From Cheiracanthium punctorium (taxonomy: Eukaryota > Arthropoda > Arachnida > Araneae > Cheiracanthiidae): a stretch of 64,000 nucleotides of DNA. This document shows, one piece after another, positions 41,133-53,216 of this stretch (the stretch's first letter is position 1; each line of letters starts with the position of its first letter). Under the pieces are notes generated by a model. It saw nothing but the letters and a program-made list of their open reading frames with translations. It made no database searches and was not told the DNA's origin. The DNA lies in NCBI GenBank assembly GCA_038373885.1, contig JAWZYV010017527.1, positions 1 through 64,000 of the forward strand. The letters are read 5' to 3'. The translations under genes were made by a program, and so were the position numbers.

Positions 41133-44100
41133 TATTGATCCAGGTTCATAGATTAAAAATCGAGGGTATGTGCACGCTTAAATCTATTGAGTAAAATAAT
41201 AATCAAACGGAGTATATTTTTACTCAATTTTTGACTTCAAACAGCCATTCTCCCGATTGAGTAAAATTTGCTCCATTAATCGACAAAAATCAAGGGAGCG
41301 AAAAATTCTCAATTTTTGAGCATTCTACAACAGCTCCATTTAGGCTAAATAATAATCAAAAATGAGGAGTGTCTGTCCGTTTCTGATTAATATAACTGTA
41401 CTCAATTATGATTATTATTTAAGCTATAGAATGAGCGTTTTTGCAAAATCAGCCCTTTTTTAATTAACATATCTGTACTCAATTAAGATTATTATTTTAA
41501 GCTAGAAAAAGGGTGTTTTACTAAAATTTGCTGTTTTTGATTAATATATTGAATTGTTCGTTTTCTTCATTTTTTATTAGAGCTGGTAATCTATGATTAT
41601 AAGCCCGAGAAAATAAATTTTAAATCAAGGCAAATGCATTACATATATCTTAATACACTATAAGAAAGTATTTTTTTAATAAATAGAATATAATTTCAAT
41701 ATTGTCTCTAGTTATACAACGAATTCACAGTACAGTCAGAATACAGAAATGCAATCATGGTTAAACCAGCTGTGAGATTTAATTAAAGCAGCGATCCAAT
41801 TTATTGACATGAAAAAGGTAAAATACTACTTATTCACTTTGGGTGGAGATATCCTAACTTCATTTGTTTTACAACAGCTTTTTATAATCCAATCGTAAGA
41901 AACTATGTCATTAAAGCGTAATCTTTACCTAAAGCATCTCCTCCATATCTAGGCTGAATTTATTTCGCAACTCTGAATATGAAAAAGATGCATTTGGTAT
42001 TCGGATATAACATAAAATTATCAACAGCGAATACACACACAACTATGCCCGACTATGAACCGTTAGCCGTTGAACAGCGTGGGTCACGTGATTGTAATAG
42101 GATATGGGTCGTGGGGGAGAAGAGAGAGAATACTCAAATAGACAAAAATATTGTGAAAATTGAGCTAAGTAGAATATAGCGGATGGGGAGTGCTGGGGCG
42201 AATTGAGGCATTCACAAATTATTGTCTTGAATGAGTATTTTTTGGCGTAAAAGGATTTAAATCGGCCGATAAGAAATTTAATCAATAGATTTAAGCGTGT
42301 GGAAAGTTCTAGTAAACATTCCAGTTGGCAAGACGAAACACAAATTTTATTGACTGTAAAAAGTCGATGAACAATATGCTAGGCCCAGTTCACAGGAGTT
42401 AATAAGCAATAACACTTTTTAATAACAGTAAGCTTAACACAGAAGCTTTCTCAGATGCAGTATTCCACACACACAATAAAATTCTTCCACAAGCTAAAAT
42501 TCTGTAGAAATTTTCGAGGCAAATTGTCATCTATTCCTCAGCATAATACAATGAAGAATTCAAAAACAGCTTTCAAAAGCAAGCTTCTCAAAACTAATGA
42601 CAGATCGTTTACAAAAGAACACAATACACAGCCATGCTAATGCAGTGAACTGACTACGAGTGTTCCCTCAACTGAACTTTTCTGCGAGCGAATCTGCTCT
42701 TTCAGGATAATGCGTAATACTAATGAAGCAAACATACAGGTCCCATTAATAAAATCGCGCGAAATGTCCCCAAGCTTGGCGACTTTTTATCAAAAATCGC
42801 CAAATTTGACGCCAAAAATAAGTCAGCTAAGCGATAGCGCCAATATTTCTCGAGAATTCGAGAAAACCCTATGCTAAACGATGGGTACACCCAAAACTCC
42901 AAATCTTACGTTCTAGTTAACCAATCTTCATGCAATAAAATGCGAATTTTAATTATTTGACACGTAGAATACGAACTTAAGACTAGTTTAATCCCCAGAG
43001 AACAGCCAGTCACCCCAAAAATTCGTAACAATACGTACAGTCAAGTCACTCGAAATCCAGGGGACCAGCCGAATACTCCGTCATCAGAAGTCCGAGTTAT
43101 TGGTATTTGCCCTCCTTTCCTTTTTTTATGCAAAAGTTTAAAGTTTTGAATGCTATAAATAATGGTGATTCGGTATTGAACTAATTAGTAAGAAAAAAAA
43201 ATCTTGTTAGTATCTTAAATGATAAAAATATCCACGGAAAGTTTCTTCTCCATTCTCGAACCGGAATGAATCGGTTTTTTTTTTTTTTTTTTTTTTTTTT
43301 TTCCCCTCCGCGAAATAAGCTGAATCGTAAAGAATACGTTAGTTTTTTCAAGGAAAGAAAAAAAAAATATCCCAGTTTGTCCGTTTGTTTTTTTTTATTC
43401 TGTGAGTTTTCCAAGCACGGAAGGAAATTAAAAATTTTACAAAAACTTCGACTTAAAGCGAAATTCTTTGAGTTATAGAGAAAATTTTGTGTTGTAAATA
43501 TTAGAGCGTGTTGGGACTTGGTGGAAACTTTGATATAAACGAATACAGTGAAACCTCTCGGAGCGACCACCCCTATATAGCAGCCACCCCACTAAACGGC
43601 CAATTTTTCACGGCACGGATTTTTCGGCTCATAGATCTAATGTTAAAATAACCTCTATCAGCGGCCAATCGACCCCACTAAAACAGCCACCGAGTGGAAT
43701 CGCCCATCTCATTCTTGGGGAAATTCTACTCACTCCATGCTTTAATTTTGAGTGGAAAAACTCAAAGGTCAGGAGTCTGGTGAACGGTAAGCGTATTTTA
43801 AATCCTTTTAATCAAATGTAAAATTAATTTTACACTTGTTGCTTTAAACTAACTAAACAGTATGTTTGTTTATATAAACGTTTTTACAAATGAATGCCTT
43901 TCAGGCGCTCATTCCGTCTCTGACGAGGAATTTTCCGATATGTTTGTAATGTCGAACAAGCTAAACTTTCAACACAAGCGACTTTAGGGAAAACCGATGA
44001 AATTATCGAAAATTCCGAAGCGGTTACAAACAAATCGGTTAGAGATCTGCTTGTTAAAGTAAAAACGAACTTGGAAAAAATGGTTGTTTCAGAAAAAATT

Positions 44101-45383
44101 ATAAACTTAAAACGACACAAATTGTATCCTTTTTTTAAAAAAATGTAAGAAACTGGTGAAAATTGCAAGTTTTATAGATCATTACTTTTGGAGCTATTAC
44201 AAATAAAAGACATAGTCTGCTTTTGTCGATACTTTCATTGCTCAAAGGTACCTGACCCCTTAAATAAAGTACTATTTTCTCTTTAGATAAGTTTTTAAAT
44301 TTCATTTTAAATGAGGAATATGTGTCAGACTTGCTTATATTACGCATTATAGCAATTATCTTATAATAGGAGATAAAACCCTTCAGAGCGGCCAAATATT
44401 CTCGGTACGGAGGGGTGGCCGCTCAGAGAGGTTTCACTATATTAGAGTTATGGGATTTTTAGTTATCACAAGTTCTCTGTATATGTATGTATAAATGCGT
44501 GCCGATTTTTGGTAGTTGACGTAAAGGTGTGAGGTATGAATATATCAGAAATATCGTAAAAGACGGTACTTCAGGCATATTTGAGGGGGGGGGGGAATCG
44601 GTTACGATATACGTTTATTCGTGCTCCTTTAAGGGTGTACGTCGAAAAAAAAAAAAAAAGAACTCTGTTTTTAGTCTTAGTACACAAATTGAAATACACT
44701 AATAGCACCAGGGTCTCCGAAAAATTCCAGAGGGTTCTTCATAAGCTGCTTGACACACTGCAATAAGCGAAAACGCTGTGGCTTTTGCGAAATTTTCAGA
44801 AAAAAATTCTTAAACAGGGATCTGAGCTGCAAGATCTTTCGAAGAGTGACACGCTTTGCGAAAATTTCGGATTTTTAAGAATTTTTTTCTAAAAGTTTTG
44901 AAACGGATACAGGTTTATCGTTCATTTCAGTATGCAGTACAGCTTGTAAAGGGACAGTTTCAAATTTTTGAAGTGCCTGGCATCATTAGTTTATTTATAC
45001 TTATGTACCAAAATCACGTGATTTTTTCGAACAACACCGTTATGCAAGGAGGAAAACAAAGCGCATTTTAAGCCTTTAGTGCGTTCCTTCTACCGGAAAT
45101 GGGAAAAAAAAAAGAAAAGAAAGCTCCTACACAAGTGGCAAACAAGATATGCGCTATTTATGGGGAAGGTGCTGTAACTGAAAGAATTGAGCGGAAGTGA
45201 TTTGCTAGGTTAAAAGCTGGTGATTTCAACCTCGACCTGGAGGTTGTTCTTTAAAGAAATCATGCACCTTTTGAACAGTTTTTAAAGTAATCTAATTGAT
45301 ATAGAGACTTTGGTACAATATCATTCTGTACAGCACAGTACAGTCATAATTATTATTACAGTACTGTGTTATACTTTACGGTA

Positions 45384-45419
<36 letters not shown>

Positions 45420-47270
45420 GTATTGGGTCCCACAGTGGACTGGGCGCCAAACTCCGTTCCCATAAGAACACGGCAAGTGAAGCAGCATCTGGCTTGGCCA
45501 GTGCTTGGGAGGGACTTCCCCTCTCGGCCCGTCCGCTGTGGAACCGTGTACGCTCATGGGAGCGGGTGCACGTAAAATCCGTCGTGGCTCCAAAGTCCTC
45601 CAAGTTGTTAAACGATACCTCTGGGGGTGCCGATTTCAGGGGGTGGGTCCCTCTTCTGGAATGGGTTCAAAATTACGGGACCCCGAGCTAAGACGGACTT
45701 CCTCCCACTGGGGCTCATTGAAATGGAAGCCGCTCCTTCGGCCCATCGCCTGCCTATATAGGGGGATCTGTCACCGCAACGCGGTTGGCAGAGGCAGTAG
45801 CGGATTCAGGGGAGGGGCTAGGGGGCTTCAGCCCCCCCAAAGAGATTGCTAAAGGGTAACATTTTGCTTCATTATGCACTTTGAGTATGTAAAGTGATCT
45901 TTTTTAATCATTTAGCCCCTCCCAAAAGTTTTTACATTGGTTTAGACTAAAATTTTGCTTTATTGTACATTTTGTTTGGCTGAAATAAGCTTTTTTCAAA
46001 ATGTAGCCCCTCCCAAAACAGACTTTCTGGATCCGCCACTGGCCAGAGGGTATTAACAACAACAACAACAATTACAGTATTGAGTCATATACTTTACAGT
46101 AATTATTACAGTACAGTACAGTATTATTATTAAAGTGCTGCACTTTATTATTATGACTGCATACTCTGCGCAAAGTACAGTACTTTACGTCTCTGTTTCT
46201 ACTGGTCATTTGTGCATTCACAATACATACTGTAGAGTATTACGTTGATAATGCTTTTTTTTAATACATTGTTTATTCATTACTTTATGAGGGGAATGGT
46301 TATCATATAATTAAGGAATGGCCTAAAACAGTTTAAGGAGTGCTTTAGCGCGTCTTCGCGACCATGGGCTCTGGGGTGGGGAAGCATATGTCTCGGTCAA
46401 CTGGTCAGCCTGACGCGAAGCCCCCAGTGTTTAACTCCCAAGCAAGCTTGATCTTCATTTTATCGACCCACCAAAGGAATGAATGGCTGAGTCAACCTTG
46501 CCCAAGCCGGGAATCGAACCCCCGGACTCGTGGCATGGCAGTGCAATGTGCTACCATCAAGCCACCGGGCTTAGAAATGATGAGTCCGTTTGTATAAATA
46601 TTAAGCGTAAATGGTGAAGAGCAACAACAACAACAAAAAAAAAAGCCGCATTTTCATGAAGTGAAAAAACTTGATAATTTCTAAAATAATGCACAATTCG
46701 ACCTAATTCTTTATATTTTATTTATTTATTTTTAAATTCAAACTATTCATATTAAAGCGATTTTTTAAAGGAAAATTTAGGAGTCCTACCAATCTGGGAG
46801 CGTTGGGCAAATCCCCGAATGACCCATGCGGTAATAGGCCCTTGAAATAAAATTAAAACACCGATCGAGAACAACTCACATCCAGTGGCAGATTTAGCTC
46901 TTGAGAGGCCCGAGGCGCAACTTAATTTTGAGCCCCCACCCCCCCTCCTAAAAAAAAAAAATACTTTTCACTATAGTTATACCTTTACATGGCGCGTTCT
47001 ATTCACACGTTTTTTACAGTAATTAATGATTCACTTAATCATTTTGATTAACCAATATTAAATTACAACTGTCCGGTGGCTGTATTTGCTAATGTTCCGA
47101 TTGAAGTAAAAGTATTAAAACGATCTGCTAATTCTTGGGTAGAAAAAAATACACTTTATATTAAATTTACTACTTATGTGTATTTTTAATGCACTCAAAC
47201 CTTTCTTTGTGCGGTATATGAAAATTTCAGTCAAATTGGAAGATAATTGAGGAAGTTATCAATAAACAAA

Positions 47271-47303
<33 letters not shown>

Positions 47304-48438
47304 GTATGCCTCATCGGCCATTTAGTTTTTTCGATTTTCGACATGTATTTCATCCTATTACATAAGTTTAGGTATTGCATCAGCCAATTACATTACGTAT
47401 GTATTGAATTCTATAATCGCTTAATTTAAGTTGCCTTTTTATGCGGTCCCTATTCACCGCATAAAAAATACTTTTTAATCGAGTTGCGTAAACTATTTTT
47501 TTATAGTTGCTGGTGAAGTTTAGTGCGATTATTTTGATGCGTTTTCTTTTATTGGTCCCTATCCACCGAACAAAAGCATGTTTGAGTGTAATCTAGTAAT
47601 GTATGAATAATAAAATAATATTTGTTGATTATTATATTAAATTTCACCATCATTAGCTAATAATAACAGGGGGAACATTTTTGAACATTAGTTGGAATTA
47701 ATTTCATTCTAAAGATTCGGATTTATTTTTTGGAATTTCTGGGAATGGACTAATTGATAAAGTCCAAACAAGGACAAAGAAATCTCATTTTTTGATTCTA
47801 TATTCTCTAATTGAGAATTATGTCTAAAATATAAAAGTTAATTTTGTTTAAAATAAAATTATTTTAAAATGTTTTCACTCCTTTTACATCTAATTTATAT
47901 CTACAAACGAGCATTAAAAATTAAAAATATTTCTTTTTTTATTTATAGATTAGTACATTAAAAAATATTTTACCTCGTGAAACTTAATAATTTTTTTTTA
48001 CTACTTTTCACTTTTCATGATTAACACTAAATAAACATCAGCATCTCTCTAAATATAACCTCGCAAATGAAATTTCATATTGGTGTACCTTGATTTTATC
48101 GAATCTGATATTTGCCTCTTGTTTCAATCGTGAAAATTTAGTGTACTTAATATGGACTTTTGAGGGTCAGAACAGGGGAAACTTGATTAGAAACATGATT
48201 TAGACCTCACAAAGTTTAAAAGAATTTTTTACTGGGGTAAAATGAATCAAAAATTTAACATGCCTGTAAAAACATATTTATAAATATTTAAATATATTCA
48301 TAAATTTCCCACTTGAACCCGCAAAACTGTAAGCAGTTTAATAGCGAAAGTAAACTTTCTGTTTAGTCTAATTAGTGTGTCTATTCAAAAACTGGCAATA
48401 AGTTTAGGACTATTGTACGAAGTACTATGAGTACGAAT

Positions 48439-48480
<42 letters not shown>

Positions 48481-48658
48481 ATCATTCTGTATTTGAAATA
48501 GAACAAAAAGTCCTAGAAGAAAATATTATTTTTTAAGTACTTAAAATATAAAAAATATTACTGAGTTAAAAAATAAATTCCACTTTATATTGAAAATCTA
48601 TATGCTCTAAGCATCTGCCCAACGTTTCTTATTAATGTTTAGCATTTTCATCGGCGAC

Positions 48659-48700
<42 letters not shown>

Positions 48701-51700
48701 ATGCCGTGATTATAATATAGTTATAAGTATTTTTTAGTTAAAAACAAAAACTAATAATTTAGTCATCATTTACTTTTCAAGTTTTTAATTAACTATGTAT
48801 GTCATTCCAGCTTAAAATTTGCTTATGAATTTTGCCCCACTTTCTATTGTGCGATCGAGCTGAAAATTTGCACGCATAATTCCGGTGACACTGAGTACTG
48901 CTCTTATTAATTTTTCAATACTTTTTTTAGCTATCATATATTTGTTTTCCCAAAAATTGTGTTATCTCGCACACAACAGCTTGTATCTGCTTGATTATTT
49001 GTCGGCAATTTTTTATTATTACACCCTCGGAAAGCTCTTTTGATTCTAAAAACGAAAAAGTCGTTGTCTATAGCTTAAAATTTTAATTTTTAGTGATTTT
49101 TTTTAAAGGTAAATTATTCCTCTCAATTTCTGTACAACTGACATCCAAACAGCTATACATTCTAGGTATGGAAAAAACACTCAAAATACCAATGTTGAAC
49201 GTTAAAATAAATAAAAAAAATTGTGAAAAAACACACATAAAAGGACACTTATAACAAGATATGATCGTTTCGACTGAAAATGTATTCAGTCTTCATCAGC
49301 CAAAGCTCTTCGTCTCACTGTTTTGTGAGACGAAGTTTGTGTTACACTGTTTTGTGTTATATATATATATATATATATATATATTCTTTTTGAGAACCGA
49401 AATTTTGAGACCCCTTAGATTTAAGAGGCCCGAGGCGCACGCCTCATGCGCCTATTGGGAAATCCGCCACTGCTCACATCGTAGCGGATCCAGAAATTAT
49501 TTTTGGGAGGGGCTAAACTTTGAAAAAAGCTTATTTCACCCAAATAAAACATACGATGAAGCAAAATTTTAGTATAAAGTAATGTAAAACTTTTTGGGAG
49601 GGGCTAAGTTATAAAAAAAGATCATTTTATCTACGTAAAGTGTATAATAAAGCAGAATGTTACCCTTTAGCAATCTTTCTTTTTGGGGGGGGGGGGCTCA
49701 AGCCCCCTAGCCCCTCCCCTGGATCCGCTACTGCATCATACGACATGTTCAATTAGCTAAACAAAAAAAAATGTTAAATATGTCAAAACCCACGATTTAT
49801 CGGAGAAAAATCTGTGGTGAACCGTATTTCCCTTTCGCCCTAGCGGAATGAAACACCTATAGCAATCACAATAGCTCCTCTCCATCTAAAGGAGCTATCT
49901 GTCTGGTGGGACCACGATTATCCCTTTAACGCGCGGTGTCCTCGCCGTGAGGACACCAAACTCTGACATTTTGACTGTTGCCAGTCACGAAGAATAGATT
50001 GGATTTCTATAAAAATAGTGGCGGGTGACATAGCTCCACGAGAATCCTTTACTTTTTAACACGTTCATTTCCCGTAAAAAAAAATGGTCACGATTATTTT
50101 GAACAGCACAGACATCTGCTGAAAAATGGAAGAACGCGAGAACAGCTGGAAAGATTGCCCCATGCTGAAAAAAGGGCAGCCGTTGGCATCGCTCGACTGA
50201 ACGACCAGCAAGATGGCGGACGATCGAAACGTTCATCGCGTGCCACGGATCTAGAGACCCTTTTTTGACGACAGCTGGCTGTGCTCGAGCACGCGACAGC
50301 TGTCATCAAAAAAAGGGTCTCTAGATCTGTGGCACGCGATGAACGTTTCGATCGTCCGCCCTCTTGCTGGTAGTTAAGTCGAGCGATGGCAACGGCAGCC
50401 CTTTTTTCAGCATTGGGAAAGGGTTGCGCCTAAGGGTTAAGACATCATGGGGGACCGGGACGTCAGATATTTCGGGGGGAGGGGGAGGGGGAGCCCTGTA
50501 GAAAATATGGGGATAAATTAACAAAATTTTCTAAAATCATACACCACTATACGTTAATTCTGAAAAAAATCTATTGTTTTTCATGGTCGTCTCCACCTAA
50601 CCTCCCAACAACAGGTAATTCATGTGCATTAGCTCACTGTTAGGAAACCAATTTTCAATAGATCACCTTCAATACACACGACTAGCTTTTTCCTTTGATT
50701 TTTACATGCAGATTCATGAATTCTATCACTTTAATCTAATTTCTCAGTTGAATCACATAAGATCCAAAAAAATTAATTAATTTTTTAAAAATGTGAAATT
50801 TACGGAATACTCGCGCTACTGAATCGTAAGTAGACGTTGACATGATGTCATTTTTAAATCACGAATTCAGAATACAGTCGAACGATCTCAAACGATGCGT
50901 CAGTGTGTATAAATTACTAAGCGTAAATGGTGAAGAGAGCGAAAAAAAAACTGTATTTTAGTAAATAATGAAAAAAATTTCATGATTTTCAAAATAATTT
51001 AAAACTCTACCTAATTTTCCAGGCATTTCTTAAAATTCAAACATTGTTAGAGCAAAGCAATTTCTTAGAGGATAAATTGGAATTCCTACAAATCTGAAGG
51101 GCTTGGGCAAATGCCCGAATTGCCCATTCGGTAAAAAGGCCCTTACTGGGGAGGGATCCTGTGTGGTGAAGCTAACTCGTTGCATCAGAAGCCCAACTCA
51201 TGCACAAACATTGAAAGCTACACAAAGAAAGTCGAGGTAAAATGTGGTTGGAATGGAATGGGTTGGACCACGCCTCTGCCAAAGAACGTCTTCTAAGTTT
51301 CGTTTTGCTGATGTAACACTATAGTAATGAAAAAGTGCATTTCTCGTAAGGTGGAAGGACAGCTGGCATTTCCTGGATGACACATCTTTGATTCCTATCC
51401 CCCTCTTTAAAAAATGGTCAAGGATTCCTTTCACCAGAACTGATATAGAAAACGATACGTTCTTTTGTCTGAACTTTTGAGTAAGAATTTTAACCTCCGA
51501 TAAATCCTATCGAGGTCGATTATTACACGAGAATATTTTAAATTATTTATGAGTTTTGTTTACTTTGAAGTTTGTTTAGTGAAAATCGAAAGCAAATGGC
51601 TAAAAGAAAACAAATATCTATCGAAGTGAAATTCAACAAACATTTTGATAAAGGCATGAAGCAAAATAAATAAGGATAAATTAATGGGTATGTATTTTCA

Positions 51701-53185
51701 ATTAATATCTAATACATTTTAAAAAACGCTTTTGTGGCATTCAGGTATTATTTATTTAGACATTATATATTTGTTATTCAAATATGCTATACATATTTAT
51801 AAGCTATATCTCCGCTAGAATCCCTGGCGCAGCGGCAAGGGTATTTAACTAAAATTTGTGAGTGTTGTGAAAATTACTGAAAACTATAAACATGTTTTTC
51901 TACTTTTAATTATTATATATTACTTGCGAGGGTGTGCTGAATGAAAACAGAACACTTTCTGGTGACACCGCAGGGTATGGGATATATGGTGAACAAAAAT
52001 CAAAAATCTTTTCGTTCCAATATCGATTCTCTCTATAACGATAATTCTCTTTACAACGATATATTATTTTGACCCCCAAAATATCGTTATAGAGGGATTT
52101 CACTGTATAAAAAGTATATTTCAGAACAATATTTGAAAAAGGGGGGGCCTGGGCAAAGTCCCGATTCGCCCATGCGATAATAAGGCTCAGGTCGCAACTT
52201 TGAAAAGAAAGGGGAGTTGGGAAAAACCGAAATCTGATTTTTAAATGAGTAACCTGCAGGTACCAGTAGCAAAAAAACCCCTTGAAAATAGTATGAAAAT
52301 GACGTTTTTTACTCAAAACAGTCCTCCAAGTCGCCTTATCTTTAAATTAGTGGCAAAAGTCGCCTTTTTAGTCGCCGGTGAACACCCTGAATTTTAGGAA
52401 GTTGAAAAAGAACGTACAATCGATATTGCGTCTTTTAAACGAAGCCCTTTTTCACACTAAAATGAGTAGAAATTAATCAGGGCTTCGCAAAAACAATATG
52501 TACAAATATAAAAGTCGGATATAAAGGAGTGCTTTACTGTATAAAAATGAAAAACTGTAAACGAATAATAAGAATACTGTATACTGTATTCTGTACTGTA
52601 TACTGTACTGTAAGAACTGTATACTGTATAAAAAAGGCTCATTTGAGCTAAACAAAAGAAGGGTCGATCCAGGAATATTTTCCAGGGTGCCATTTTTGTG
52701 CAGTTTTTTTTTTTTTTTTTTTCGTGTGTATGTGTGTGTGTGTGTATTTCAGTACTTAATTTTGTGAATGTCAACACCTTTTTTGAAAATTTTTATACCA
52801 ATTTAAAAAAAAAAAATATTTTTTTTAATTGGTATATTGGTTTTAAATTCGTAAATTATTGATAAAACAGATTAAAATGTAGGGTAAGATGCCAATGAAG
52901 CGCCGTTTTAATCGTTTGTAATTTTGTGAAGGCGCCGTTTTAATAGATTGCATTTTCGTGAAGGGGACCGACTAGATTGTAATGTTGTGAAGGGGGCCGC
53001 AAAACGGACCCAATTTCGGTCTGCATTGACCCATGCAAAAAGGTGAAAACAAAAAGTGACCCTTAAGCAACCTGTCCTTTTGGAAAGGGCTAATTTAAAA
53101 AAAAAAAAAAAGCTAATTTGACATAAAACAAAATGCACAAGAGAAGGGGGGGGGGCGTTATTATGAAACAGTCGGAAAATACGGA

Positions 53186-53216
<31 letters not shown>

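Larger units (their letters stand above)
46883..49472. mobile_element. 2.6-kb hAT-type element with exact 8-bp TSD
   Basis: Left end CAGTGGCAGATTTAGC, inverse right end CAGTGGCGGATTTCCC, flanked by CTCACATC on both sides (46875-46882, 49473-49480). Subterminal GAGGCCCGAGGCGCA occurs in direct orientation at both ends. The interior is AT-rich with A runs (47271-47301, 48662-48699), TA microsatellites (48441-48477, 49358-49383) and a Penelope-like piece with hammerhead motif C. No transposase frame recognised. Confidence 0.75.

Noticed and set aside
45369..45593. Open frame with a poly-Asn tail
   Set aside because: The Asn run is just the (ATT)n microsatellite read in inverse.
1076..49383. CRISPR array or other regularly spaced prokaryotic repeats
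   Set aside because: The tandem repeats seen are dinucleotide tracts, minisatellites and the variable-spacing satellite of an animal genome.
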